Source of the DNA: RGIG1959 sp045604545
Lineage (GTDB): Bacteria; Bacillota; Clostridia; Oscillospirales; Acutalibacteraceae
Direction of reading: 5' to 3'
Assembly: GCA_045604545.1 (NCBI GenBank)
Contig: JAZUOG010000035.1
Location: 43,833-107,832 of the forward strand
Length of the DNA: 64,000 nt
Shown here: in pieces, positions 17,614-25,908 of the stretch
How positions within the stretch are numbered: the stretch's first letter is position 1
Layout of the letters: every line of letters starts with the position of its first letter
Position numbers and translations under genes: made by a program
Notes under the pieces: model-generated
What the model was told of the DNA's origin: nothing
Seen by the model: only the letters and a program-made list of their open reading frames with translations
Database searches by the model: none

Positions 17614-18080
17614 TTTGTCAAAACCACCTCCACTTCAACGCCCCATGCCAGTTCCAACGCCGTGCATGCCTCGCGCGACGGCGGCGTTCCTGTCGTTGTC
17701 AAGATGACACGCCGGATATATATGCCGTCTTCCGGCGATGTATCTCTTTCAATGTCCGCACGCAACACCGTTGTGCCGCTCCCGCTCAGGCGAGCATTCG
17801 CTTCCGATGCGAGAGTTTCCTCGATCACGCGATCGATCTGTTCATCGGTCAGTTCGAGAACCTCCGACGACACCGATGTCTCGGAAAATCCGTTGCCGAA
17901 AACATGACCGCCCACGCGGCACCATTCCCCGAAAGGGGCAATCAAACAACTGAAATAGCACACACCGACAAGTACGGCGATCGTGTGTTTTATTCGCCCG
18001 GACGGAACAAGCAGCATCACGATAGATAAGCCGATCGCCGCTGTACACAGCCCTGCCGCCCAGTTTTCCACGTCCGTCAT
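17610..18080 (-). CDS. spoIIIAF: Stage III sporulation protein AF
   Basis: A 156-residue membrane protein with two N-terminal helices (about 8-27 and 33-52) and an extracytoplasmic domain that in relatives also has a ring-building fold. The assignment rests on family-like start NWAAGLCTAAIGLSIVMLLVPSG-type helices and on position between spoIIIAE and spoIIIAG, because this protein is the least conserved of the operon. Overlaps by four bases on both sides. Confidence 0.85.
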   Translation of the reverse strand: MTDVENWAAGLCTAAIGLSIVMLLVPSGRIKHTIAVLVGVCYFSCLIAPFGEWCRVGGHVFGNGFSETSVSSEVLELTDEQIDRVIEETLASEANARLSGSGTTVLRADIERDTSPEDGIYIRRVILTTTGTPPSREACTALELAWGVEVEVVLTK

Positions 18081-19210
18081 AACGCTCCGCCTCCCGCCAA
18101 CGATGCGACTGTCACCGCAATGATCATCAGCAACGCAAACGAAGCCAGCACCGCGATCATCAGCTTCACAAATTGTTTGGCGGCATCACACACCGCCGCG
18201 CATTCCCGAAGAGAAAACATATTTGCCGCAGAGCCCGTGAGAATCAGCAATATATTCCACATCACACACTCGATCAACGGCGGCAACACCGTCAACGTCG
18301 TGACAAGAATGCCGAATCCTCCGACACTGCCTTTGAGCGCAGACAGGCACCCTCTTACGGTGTATAAAGCTTCCGACAACGAGCCGCCGACGATCGGCAC
18401 AAAGCCCGCCACCGAAAACCGCATCATGCGACCGGTTACACTGTCTGCCGTCGCGGACAGTACCGTCTGTAAAGACAGCATACCGACAAAGATCGTCAGC
18501 GATATTCCCAATATCCACACCGCTGTCCGGTTGACAAACGAGCCTGCCTCACCGAGAGGCAACTCCCGATGAAGCGATCCGCCGACGCTCATGGCAAACG
18601 CCATTGCCGCCAGCGGCACGATCGCCGTGCGGATCAAAAACGCGATCACTTCCGACGCCGCCAGCATCACCGTCTGAAAGGAGACCGCCCCCGCCGCATG
18701 TCCCTCGGCTGTGATCACGGCGGCGTATACCGGCGCAAAGCTGAGAGAGAACACCGATGCACTGTCCGCCGCGGCCGATACTCGCTCCATGGTTCTCCAA
18801 AGCGGCGCAAGAAGCGGTACAATGACTGCCAGCATCGCCACAACCCGGAAAACCGCCGCGTGATCGCCTTCATTGGCACCGATCGCCGCAAAAAAGCCGA
18901 GCATCAGCATGACACCGATGGCGGTAAGCGCCGTTTCGAACGGCGCTTGCGCTTCGGCAGATACCATATCCGCAAGCGACGACAACGTGGTCTGCACATC
19001 GAGCGACGCCCATGTTTCCAGTTCAAGAGCATCAATACCGAGCTTTGACAGCATACGGCGCGTATCCTCCGGCAGACTGTCAAACAGTTCCTGTGCGCCG
19101 CTCGATGCCAGCTGTTCATCATACATCTCCTGCGCTGTCTGCGCACTGACCGTCAGTGACGACCCTATCATCATCAGCAACGCTATCATTACCGCAACGC
19201 ATGGTCTCAC
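18077..19210 (-). CDS. spoIIIAE: Stage III sporulation protein AE
   Basis: A 377-residue polytopic membrane protein of the SpoIIIA complex. It has a signal-like N-terminus (ending TVSA), a soluble stretch containing LFDSLPEDTRRMLSKLGID, then seven or eight hydrophobic helices with the VGGSLSEALYTVRGCL and LILTGSAANMFSLR segments typical of the family. Translation starts at GTG 19210, overlapping the spoIIIAD stop. Its role is export or channel function in forespore-mother cell communication. Confidence 0.93.
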   Translation of the reverse strand: MRPCVAVMIALLMMIGSSLTVSAQTAQEMYDEQLASSGAQELFDSLPEDTRRMLSKLGIDALELETWASLDVQTTLSSLADMVSAEAQAPFETALTAIGVMLMLGFFAAIGANEGDHAAVFRVVAMLAVIVPLLAPLWRTMERVSAAADSASVFSLSFAPVYAAVITAEGHAAGAVSFQTVMLAASEVIAFLIRTAIVPLAAMAFAMSVGGSLHRELPLGEAGSFVNRTAVWILGISLTIFVGMLSLQTVLSATADSVTGRMMRFSVAGFVPIVGGSLSEALYTVRGCLSALKGSVGGFGILVTTLTVLPPLIECVMWNILLILTGSAANMFSLRECAAVCDAAKQFVKLMIAVLASFALLMIIAVTVASLAGGGAL

Positions 19211-19611
19211 CCGATCACCGCCTGACCGCGGATCATGCTCTCGAGCAACGATGCCGCTTGCTCAAACAACGGCAAGCCGCACAGCAATAACAGCACTCTT
19301 CCCACCAATTCCGCCTTTCCCGCAAGAGAGGTCTCCCCTGCATCACGGCACACCTCCGCCGCAAATTGTGTAACAAGACCGATGCCGACCGCTTTGAGAA
19401 GGATCGTCATGTATTCATCACCGACCGAACCGACAAACAGCTTCTCCAGACGATCGATCAGCGGCGTCAGTTCCCCGATAACCGTCACCAGCAACAACAC
19501 GCCGACCGCCGCGCTGAGCAGCATCGCCAATACCGGCTGTGTCTGTCTGAGCATCACCGCTGTCGAAGCACCGACGATGACGACCCCGAGCATCATAACC
19601 ACCGTCATCAT
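19207..19611 (-). CDS. spoIIIAD: Stage III sporulation protein AD
   Basis: A 134-residue small membrane protein with three or four hydrophobic helices; the segment FVGSVGDEYMTILLKAVGIG and QFAAEVCRDAGETSLAGKAE is highly characteristic. Together with SpoIIIAC it is thought to form part of the membrane base of the channel. Starts at ATG 19611 overlapping the spoIIIAC stop. Confidence 0.93.
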   Translation of the reverse strand: MMTVVMMLGVVIVGASTAVMLRQTQPVLAMLLSAAVGVLLLVTVIGELTPLIDRLEKLFVGSVGDEYMTILLKAVGIGLVTQFAAEVCRDAGETSLAGKAELVGRVLLLLCGLPLFEQAASLLESMIRGQAVIG

Positions 19612-19802
19612 AATCCGAAAGCCGTTTTAACGGTGTCAAACAACGTGCTGATCTCCGAAACGATAATCGTCAACACCACGATCAGGCCTGCCAGGGTTGT
19701 CAACATTGCCTGCTCTTCCCGTCCCGACCGTATCAACACCTGATTGAGCACTGCCACAATGATGCCGATGGCGGCGATTTTAAAAATCAGATCAATATTC
19801 AC
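19608..19802 (-). CDS. spoIIIAC: Stage III sporulation protein AC
   Basis: A 64-residue membrane protein with two helices. The stretch IDLIFKIAAIGIIVAVLNQV and LIRSGREEQAMLTTLAGLIV is strongly conserved in spore formers. The frame is open further upstream, but a GTG at 19802 preceded by AAGGGGGG at eight bases gives exactly the usual family length, so that start was chosen. It begins 14 bases after spoIIIAB ends. Confidence 0.93.
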   Translation of the reverse strand: MNIDLIFKIAAIGIIVAVLNQVLIRSGREEQAMLTTLAGLIVVLTIIVSEISTLFDTVKTAFGL

Positions 19803-19816
19803 TTCCGCCGCCCCCC

Positions 19817-20272
19817 TTATAACAGCATGATACCGAGGCATAGCCCCGCACACAGTCCTGTTGTCACATATGCTTTTGTCAGTCGGTTCCGCCGATCACG
19901 TGCCTCTGTCTCCGCTTGCTCAGCCAGCACGGCATACTGCTCAAGATGACGCAATTGACCGTCAAGATCGGTCGTTCCCAAACGGGAAAACAGTCCCTTA
20001 GCAAAAGAGCGTTCTTCTTTACTGAACCATTTGTCATCGGTCGGCGGCACACTCCCACACATCAACCACGGCAACGCCTGAAGGTCGTCCTTTTTCACGT
20101 TCGCCATAAGTGTATCAAACGGCGCTGAGGTGTATCGAAGATCGCCGTGAAGACGACGAAGCAATCGTCCCCACGCTTTCCACAGCTCTTCGTTGTCCTT
20201 CAGACGCCATGCCGCCGCCGTCCCGATCCCCGTACAAGCGCACACAATCAACACGATCCCCGCTGTTTTCAA
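19817..20272 (-). CDS. spoIIIAB: Stage III sporulation protein AB
   Basis: A 151-residue protein with an N-terminal hydrophobic segment and a C-terminal membrane helix (VTTGLCAGLCLGIMLL); the middle is helical with LSRLGTTDLDGQLRHLEQY typical of SpoIIIAB. It starts with TTG at 20272, with GAGGGA five bases upstream. The start lies within the open frame of spoIIIAA, so the first 158 bases are shared in two frames. Confidence 0.88.
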   Translation of the reverse strand: MKTAGIVLIVCACTGIGTAAAWRLKDNEELWKAWGRLLRRLHGDLRYTSAPFDTLMANVKKDDLQALPWLMCGSVPPTDDKWFSKEERSFAKGLFSRLGTTDLDGQLRHLEQYAVLAEQAETEARDRRNRLTKAYVTTGLCAGLCLGIMLL

Positions 20273-21134
20273 GATAATCCCTCACCTTCCATATTCTTGT
20301 TGCTTCCTCAACAGCACATCGCGGCGGCATGACCGCCACCACCGAAAATCCGCCGTTGCGAAGCACTTCGGCGATAACAGGACGCGCTGTCAGTTCTCTG
20401 CTGTCGGACGCATGAACCGACGCGATGACCGGAACACCGAGGTAACAGCTTGCCGTCACGGCACGCCACTCCTCATCGCTCCCCAATTCATCAACGATCA
20501 CCGCATCGGGAGACAATGTACGTACCGCCTGCAGAATACCGCTTGTTTTCGGACAACCCGATAATACATCACACTCACCCAGGGCATCGACCGCCAATTC
20601 TCTTCGTTCATCGACCACCGCCACACTGAACCGTGTTGACAGCAAGCGCGCCGCATCGCGCAGTACCGTTGTTTTGCCGCAAGACGGCGCGCCGCACAAA
20701 AGCAGGCTTTGCACCGTGCCGTTTTTCACAAGATACGGCAACAAAGCAGATGCACACGCGATCGTCGGACGGGAAACGCGCACACACAGCGACGTGATGT
20801 CGCGATAGGACACCACCTCCCCGTCTTTCAGAACAGCTCGTCCCGCCACACCCACACGAAATCCGTCCTCCGTCGTGACAAAGCCTTGACACAGTTCGTC
20901 CTGATGCGCATGAACAGCACGTCCGCAAAACTGCCAGAAGCAGTTTCGGACATCTTCGGCAGAGGCCGATATCGGCAACACCGCTCTTTCCTTTCCGAGC
21001 ATCAACAGCAGCGGTTTTCCCGCACGGATACGCAGTTCACGCACCCCGTCAAGAATATGCGTCGGCAAGGCAAGGATTGTCCCTTTCCATGCAACCGGCA
21101 GATAGCGGCAAAGCGATTCGAAGCGTTCGTTCAC
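20115..21134 (-). CDS. spoIIIAA: Stage III sporulation protein AA (ATPase), with C-terminal frame overlapping spoIIIAB
   Basis: A RecA-like ATPase of the mother cell that powers the SpoIIIA-SpoIIQ channel. ELRIRAGKPL near the N-terminus, Walker A GAPSCGKTT, DERRELA and Walker B AVIVDELGSDEEW are visible. I start at GTG 21134, which has GGAGGTG at six bases; an upstream ATG at 21239 would add 35 residues without an RBS. From this start the protein has 339 residues, longer than the usual 300-330, because the frame stays open 158 bases into spoIIIAB. The terminal stretch (rich in Arg, Gly and Ser) does not look like the family C-terminus. A base error or an unusual overlap are both possible. Confidence 0.88.
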   Translation of the reverse strand: MNERFESLCRYLPVAWKGTILALPTHILDGVRELRIRAGKPLLLMLGKERAVLPISASAEDVRNCFWQFCGRAVHAHQDELCQGFVTTEDGFRVGVAGRAVLKDGEVVSYRDITSLCVRVSRPTIACASALLPYLVKNGTVQSLLLCGAPSCGKTTVLRDAARLLSTRFSVAVVDERRELAVDALGECDVLSGCPKTSGILQAVRTLSPDAVIVDELGSDEEWRAVTASCYLGVPVIASVHASDSRELTARPVIAEVLRNGGFSVVAVMPPRCAVEEATRIWKVRDYLENSGDRVDCVRLYGDRDGGGMASEGQRRAVESVGTIASSSSRRSSIHLSAV

Positions 21135-21247
21135 GCATTTCACCTCCGTTTGCTGTATATCTATGTCCCAAGCGTAAAAAAAAGACCATTTTACATATCT
21201 CACAAAGAGGTTTTCAAAAAAGAATTGAAATTTTTTCAAATTAACGC

Positions 21248-21276
21248 TTTACTTTGCTACCACAATCGTATATAAT
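21248..21276 (+). promoter_or_regulatory. Sigma-A promoter of the amino acid ABC transporter operon
   Basis: TTTACT (21248-21253), a 17-base spacer and a consensus TATAAT (21271-21276), 49 bases before the start codon. The 21135-21324 gap between divergent spoIIIAA and this operon otherwise shows only A/T-rich tracts; I found no convincing sigma-E promoter for spoIIIAA. Confidence 0.6.
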
Positions 21277-21324
21277 GTATCGTGTTCGCATTTGCGACAA
21301 TTTCTTTTAAAGGAGTTTTTTATT

Positions 21325-22113
21325 ATGAAAAAGTTTCTTGCTATCCTTCTGTGCCTTGTGATGATGTGCTCGTTCGCCGCTTGCAGCAGCGATCAGATCA
21401 TCGTCGCCGAAAAAGGCTCTGCCGGTGAGACCGTTGCTCAGGAAAATGCCGATTTCGCCGATTTCACCTACACCGCTGTTGACACCCAGGCCAAGGCCTT
21501 GATGGAAGTAAAAGCGGGCACCGCTGATGCCGCCATCGTTGACTATGTCATGTCCATCGGTTCCATCGGTGAAGGCACCGACTATACCGATCTCGTTGTC
21601 GAGGGCGACGGCTATTCCGAAGAGGAATACGGCATTGCGTTCCGCAAGGGTTCCGACATGACCGCCGCTGTCAACGAAGCGATCCGTGCGCTGAAGGCTG
21701 ACGGCACCCTGACGAACATCGCCAAGACCTACAAGCTTGATGCCATCCTGCTCGGCGACAAAGAGAGCGACGCTTTCGTTCAGGCGGAAACCGATTCCGA
21801 CTATGCTTATATCATGGACAAGGGCGAGCTGGTCATCGGCATCACCTACTTTGCTCCCATGAACTACAAAGATGACAGCGGCAAGCTGGTCGGCTTCGAG
21901 ACCGAATTCGCTGAGGCTGTCTGCGCGAAGCTCGGCATCAAGGCGACCTTCCAGGAGATCGAATGGGATTCCAAGGAGACCGAGCTTGCTTCCAAGAACA
22001 TCGACTGCATCTGGAACGGCATGACCATCACCGAGGATCGTCTCGAGAACATGAGCATCTCCATTCCCTACATGCAGAATAAGCAGGTGAAGGTCGTCAA
22101 GAGCGCCGGCTGA
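21325..22113 (+). CDS. Amino acid ABC transporter binding lipoprotein, apparently circularly permuted
   Basis: A 262-residue exported lipoprotein (signal peptide ending SFAAC, lipidated Cys20) of the SBP_bac_3 family, capturing a polar amino acid for the permease and ATPase encoded next. The two halves are in reversed order: residues 24-140 match the usual C-terminal half (KGSAGETV, ADAAIVDY with Asp73, EEEYGIAFRKGSD, IRALKADGTLTNIAKTYKL), while 161-260 match the usual N-terminal half (GELVIGITYFAPMNYKDDSG, KLVGFETEFAEAV, NGMTITEDR with Arg239, ending PYMQNKQVKVVK). Total length is normal, so nothing seems lost. The join lies at the interdomain hinge. Start ATG has AAAGGAG upstream. Ligand specificity is not readable. 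Confidence 0.88.
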   Translation: MKKFLAILLCLVMMCSFAACSSDQIIVAEKGSAGETVAQENADFADFTYTAVDTQAKALMEVKAGTADAAIVDYVMSIGSIGEGTDYTDLVVEGDGYSEEEYGIAFRKGSDMTAAVNEAIRALKADGTLTNIAKTYKLDAILLGDKESDAFVQAETDSDYAYIMDKGELVIGITYFAPMNYKDDSGKLVGFETEFAEAVCAKLGIKATFQEIEWDSKETELASKNIDCIWNGMTITEDRLENMSISIPYMQNKQVKVVKSAG

Positions 22114-22153
22114 TTGCCGATTATTACACATTAGAATTTGAGGTTTTTCCGTC

Positions 22154-22798
22154 ATGACGTCATTTGTTGAAGTCTCCAGAGCGCTCGGCGAAGGCTTTCT
22201 GCAAAACTGCATTCTGTTCTTCGGAACACTGCTTTTCGCCATTCCGCTCGGCTTGCTGATCGCGTTTTGTTCCATGTCCAAGTTCAAACCGCTCAGCCTT
22301 ATCACCAAAGTATTTGTCTGGTGCATCCGCGGCACACCGCTGATGTTGCAGCTGTTTATCGTGTTCTATGTTCCCGGACTGGTATTCGACACGCCCATGC
22401 GTAACCGTATGCTGGCGGCGTTGATCGCTTTTGTGATCAACTATGCCTGCTATTTTTCGGAGATCTATCGCGGCGGTATCGAAAGTATCCCGAAGGGACA
22501 GTATGAAGCCGGTCAGGTGCTGGGTCTGACCAAAACGCAGATCTTCACCAAGATCGTGCTGTTGCAGGTGGTCAAACGCATTATCCCGCCGATGGGCAAC
22601 GAGATCATCACCCTCGTTAAGGATACCTCCCTTGCCCGCGTCATCGCGGTCAGCGAGATTCTGATGGAGGCAACCCACTTCTCCGCCGACGGCTTGATCT
22701 GGCCGCTGTTCTTCACCAGCGTCTTCTTCCTTCTCTTCTGCGGTCTGCTGACACTGCTGTTCGGCTACCTTGAGAAGAAACTGAATTATTTTAACTAG
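22154..22798 (+). CDS. Polar amino acid ABC transporter permease
   Basis: A 214-residue membrane protein of the HisM/GlnP family with about five helices. The coupling-loop EAA-like motif is visible as EIYRGGIESIPKGQYEAGQV followed by LGLTKTQ, which contacts the ATPase. CIRGTPLMLQLFI in the first half is also family-typical. It lies 40 bases after the binding protein and 14 bases before the ATPase gene, forming a complete importer. A single permease presumably acts as a homodimer. Confidence 0.93.
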   Translation: MTSFVEVSRALGEGFLQNCILFFGTLLFAIPLGLLIAFCSMSKFKPLSLITKVFVWCIRGTPLMLQLFIVFYVPGLVFDTPMRNRMLAALIAFVINYACYFSEIYRGGIESIPKGQYEAGQVLGLTKTQIFTKIVLLQVVKRIIPPMGNEIITLVKDTSLARVIAVSEILMEATHFSADGLIWPLFFTSVFFLLFCGLLTLLFGYLEKKLNYFN

Positions 22799-22812
22799 GT
22801 GGTACATGACAC

Positions 22813-23568
22813 ATGGCTTTTTTGGAAGTAAATCAGCTCATCAAGCAATTCGGAAAAACCGTCATTCTCAAAGGCATTGACTTTTCTCTTGAAAAGGGTG
22901 AAGTGCTCTCCATCATTGGCTCGTCGGGAAGCGGCAAAACGACGCTTCTGCGTTGCCTGAACTTTCTGGAGTTTGCCGAAAAAGGCACCATCGCCATCGA
23001 CGGCAAGACCATCTATAACGGTGTCAACGCCAAGACACTTTCCGATGATGTGATCCGCGAAAGCCGCCTGCATTTCGGTCTGGTTTTCCAATCCTTCAAC
23101 CTGTTTCCGCAATATACGGTGCTTGAAAACATCAAGCTCGCCCCCACCCTTCTCGGCCGTGGCACGCCCGAAGAGATCGACACGCTCGCGCGTCAACTGA
23201 TCGAAAAAGTGGGACTCACCGAGCGGACGGATTACTACCCTGCTCAGCTTTCCGGCGGACAGCAACAACGTGTGGCGATTGCCAGAGCGTTGGCGCTGGA
23301 TCCCGATATCCTCTGCTTTGACGAGCCGACCTCTGCGCTGGATCCCGAATTGACGGGTGAGGTGCTCAAGGTCATCAAAGGTCTCAAAAGCAAGGACACC
23401 ACCATGATCGTTGTGACCCACGAGATCGAATTTGCCCGCGATGTGTCGGACAAGATCATCTTCATGGACGACGGTGTCATCGTGGAACAGGGTACGCCCG
23501 AAGACGTGATCGACCATCCGCAAAACGAGCGCACACGCGCTTTTCTCAGTCGCATTACGGAAAAATGA
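22813..23568 (+). CDS. Polar amino acid ABC transporter ATP-binding protein
   Basis: A 251-residue GlnQ-type ATPase that energises uptake. Walker A GSSGSGKTTLLRCLN (about 36-50), Q-loop FQSFNLF, signature LSGGQQQRVAIARAL, Walker B ILCFDEPTSALDPE and the H-loop VVTHE are all intact. The gene ends the operon and is followed at once by a strong terminator (23574-23608). Confidence 0.95.
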   Translation: MAFLEVNQLIKQFGKTVILKGIDFSLEKGEVLSIIGSSGSGKTTLLRCLNFLEFAEKGTIAIDGKTIYNGVNAKTLSDDVIRESRLHFGLVFQSFNLFPQYTVLENIKLAPTLLGRGTPEEIDTLARQLIEKVGLTERTDYYPAQLSGGQQQRVAIARALALDPDILCFDEPTSALDPELTGEVLKVIKGLKSKDTTMIVVTHEIEFARDVSDKIIFMDDGVIVEQGTPEDVIDHPQNERTRAFLSRITEK

Positions 23569-23573
23569 TCGAC

Positions 23574-23608
23574 AAAGCGCCATGAGCCCGTGCTCATGGC
23601 GCTTTTTT
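23574..23608 (+). terminator. Intrinsic terminator of the ABC transporter operon
   Basis: A perfect 14-bp stem (23574-23587 with 23592-23605), four-base loop, and a run of six Ts on the plus strand, starting six bases after the ATPase stop codon. Confidence 0.92.
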
Positions 23609-23628
23609 CAGAAAGGAACGACATCCTT

Positions 23629-24435
23629 ATGTATATTGATTTTCACACCCACATTTTCCCCGAGAAGATCGCCGCTCCCACCATCGCCCATCTGGCGGCG
23701 GCATGCGGAATCCCCGCCTCAACAGACGGCACCGCCGACGGACTTCTTCGTTCCATGACCGCAAACGGTATCGATGTATCGGTCGTTCTTCCCGTTGTGA
23801 CAAAACCCTCTCAGTTTGACAGCATCAATCGTTTTGCCGCCGCTGTCAACGCACAATACGACAACATCATCTCCTTCGGCGGTATTCACCCCGACAACGA
23901 CGATATCAACGGTCGTCTTGACACCATCGTATCGCTCGGACTCAAGGGCATCAAGCTCCACCCCGACTACCAAGGCGTTTTCATCGACGACGAACGATAT
24001 ATCCGCATTCTGCAAGGTGCCGTCGACAGAGGACTGTATGTGTCTATTCACGCGGGCATTGACGCGGGGCTTCCCGATCCCGTTCACTGTCCTCCCGACC
24101 GCACCGCCAAAGCACTGGATGCACTGCACCTCCCCGCAACACCGTATATTATCCTTGCACACGGCGGCGGTTGGGGACAATGGGACGACGTCGAGCGATA
24201 TCTTGTCGGTCGTCCTGTGTATGTTGATCTCGGGGTCACGCTGGAATACATCTCCAAAGAGCAGATCATTCGCATCATTCGTTCTCACGGCTGTGAGAAA
24301 ATCCTGTTCGCGAGCGATTCTCCGTGGAGTGATCAGGGGGTCACGAAATCCCGTTTTGAAGCATTGCCGCTGACAGACAAAGAACGCGAATTCATCTCTC
24401 ATAAAAATGCGGAGTGTATCCTTTTCGGTCGTTGA
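23629..24435 (+). CDS. Amidohydrolase-family metal-dependent hydrolase
   Basis: A 268-residue TIM-barrel hydrolase of the amidohydrolase 2 type. The N-terminal DFHTHIF gives the HxH metal pair, GLKGIKLHPDYQG, SIHAGID and ILAHGGGWGQ provide further His ligands, and FASDSPW near the C-terminus holds the metal-binding Asp. It is cytosolic with no signal peptide. The substrate is unknown; the family includes decarboxylases and lactonases. I start at ATG 23629, with AAAGGA twelve bases upstream. Its stop codon lies inside the promoter of the next gene. Confidence 0.8.
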   Translation: MYIDFHTHIFPEKIAAPTIAHLAAACGIPASTDGTADGLLRSMTANGIDVSVVLPVVTKPSQFDSINRFAAAVNAQYDNIISFGGIHPDNDDINGRLDTIVSLGLKGIKLHPDYQGVFIDDERYIRILQGAVDRGLYVSIHAGIDAGLPDPVHCPPDRTAKALDALHLPATPYIILAHGGGWGQWDDVERYLVGRPVYVDLGVTLEYISKEQIIRIIRSHGCEKILFASDSPWSDQGVTKSRFEALPLTDKEREFISHKNAECILFGR

Positions 24436-24460
24436 CATCCTCGACAAAAACTGCTATACT
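24432..24460 (+). promoter_or_regulatory. Consensus sigma-A promoter of the MATE gene, overlapping the previous stop codon
   Basis: TTGACA at 24432-24437, an exact 17-base spacer, TATACT at 24455-24460. The TGA stop of the amidohydrolase (24433-24435) is inside the -35 box. The start codon of the MATE gene is 42 bases downstream of the -10 box. Confidence 0.85.
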
Positions 24461-24501
24461 TCTTGATTGTGAAAAATACGGAAAGAAGGAACGCGCACAC
24501 T

Positions 24502-25878
24502 ATGTCTCAACCAATCCAAGAAAACAAAATGGGCGTTATGCCTGTTCACCGCCTGCTGATCACCATGGCTCTGCCGATGGTGATCTCCATGCTGGTACAA
24601 GCTCTTTATAATATCGTCGACAGCATTTATGTGGCGATGCTCAATGAAGACGCCCTGACAGCCGTTGGCATTTCATTTCCCATTCAGAACCTGATGATCG
24701 CCGTCGGTTCGGGAACGGGTGTCGGCATCAACGCCCTTCTGTCTCGCAGTTTGGGTGAAAAGAACTTTGCAGAAGCCAGCCGTGCCGCCAACAACGGCAT
24801 TTTTCTCGCGGTACTGAGCTATGTACTGTTTCTGCTGTTCGGCATCTTCGGTGTATCTGCTTTTGTCGATGCACAAGCCACCAATGCCACCGTTGCCGTC
24901 TACACAGAAGAATATCTCTCGATGTGCTGTATGCTGTCATTCGGTATTTTCGGACAATTTGTGTTTGAGCGTCTTCTTCAGGCGACCGGCAAAACGATGT
25001 TCACCATGACCACGCAGGGCATCGGTGCCGTCATCAACATTATTCTCGACCCCATCTTCATTTTCGGCATCGGCGATCTTCCCGGTATGGGCGTTCGCGG
25101 TGCAGCAGTCGCCACCGTGTTCGGACAGATCACCGCCATGATTCTGGCGATCGTTTTCAACGTCACGAAGAACAAAGAGATCCATATTGACCTGAAGCGT
25201 TTCCGTCCGAACTGGCGCACGATCGGGCGTATTTATTCGGTCGGTCTCCCCTCCATCATCATGGCTTCCATCGGCTCGGTGATGAACTTCTTCTTCAACA
25301 TTATCCTGCGCTCGCTCGGCACTGCCGGCGCGATGGGTGTCACCGTATTCAGCGCCTATTTCAAATTGCAAAGCTTTATCTTCATGCCTGTTTTCGGATT
25401 AAACAACGGTATGGTGCCGATCGTCGCCTACAACTACGGTGCGGGAAAACCCGACCGTATCACGAAGGTGATACGTTTGAGCGTCACTTATGCGGTAGGC
25501 ATTATGCTGATCGGACTGGCGGTGTTCCAATTTGTTCCCGAACTGCTGTTGTCCGTTTTCGAGCTTTCTCCGCAAACCGTTATCATCGGTATCCCTGCGC
25601 TGAGAACCATCAGCCTCAGTTTCCTTTTTGCCGGATTTTGTATCATCATCACATCTGTGTTTCAGGCTATGTCCCAAGGCGTGCTCAGCCTTATCGTCTC
25701 GGTGGGACGTCAGTTGGTCGTGCTCGTTCCGGCGGCGTTTTTGCTGTCCCTGTCGGGTGATGTCAACCTTGTCTGGTGGTCTTTCCCGATCGCGGAGCTG
25801 ATGTCGCTTGCTTTGAGTGCCTTCTTCTTTGTCCGACTGTATCATTCAAAAATCAAACCTCTTCGTCCTGTCTCCTGA
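24502..25878 (+). CDS. MATE-family efflux transporter
   Basis: A 458-residue, twelve-helix multidrug and toxin extrusion antiporter in the cytoplasmic membrane. LYNIVDSIYVAMLNEDALTAVGISFP in two pieces, GSGTGVGINALLSRSLGE, and the second-half QAMSQG motif are characteristic of the bacterial DinF/NorM branch found in Clostridia. The start ATG at 24502 follows AAGAAGGA by eleven bases. Substrate cannot be told. It is transcribed from its own strong promoter and is followed after 30 bases by the CLC gene. Confidence 0.93.
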   Translation: MSQPIQENKMGVMPVHRLLITMALPMVISMLVQALYNIVDSIYVAMLNEDALTAVGISFPIQNLMIAVGSGTGVGINALLSRSLGEKNFAEASRAANNGIFLAVLSYVLFLLFGIFGVSAFVDAQATNATVAVYTEEYLSMCCMLSFGIFGQFVFERLLQATGKTMFTMTTQGIGAVINIILDPIFIFGIGDLPGMGVRGAAVATVFGQITAMILAIVFNVTKNKEIHIDLKRFRPNWRTIGRIYSVGLPSIIMASIGSVMNFFFNIILRSLGTAGAMGVTVFSAYFKLQSFIFMPVFGLNNGMVPIVAYNYGAGKPDRITKVIRLSVTYAVGIMLIGLAVFQFVPELLLSVFELSPQTVIIGIPALRTISLSFLFAGFCIIITSVFQAMSQGVLSLIVSVGRQLVVLVPAAFLLSLSGDVNLVWWSFPIAELMSLALSAFFFVRLYHSKIKPLRPVS

Positions 25879-25908
25879 CCATCTTGCAAACAAAAGGCGG
25901 TGTGTCCG

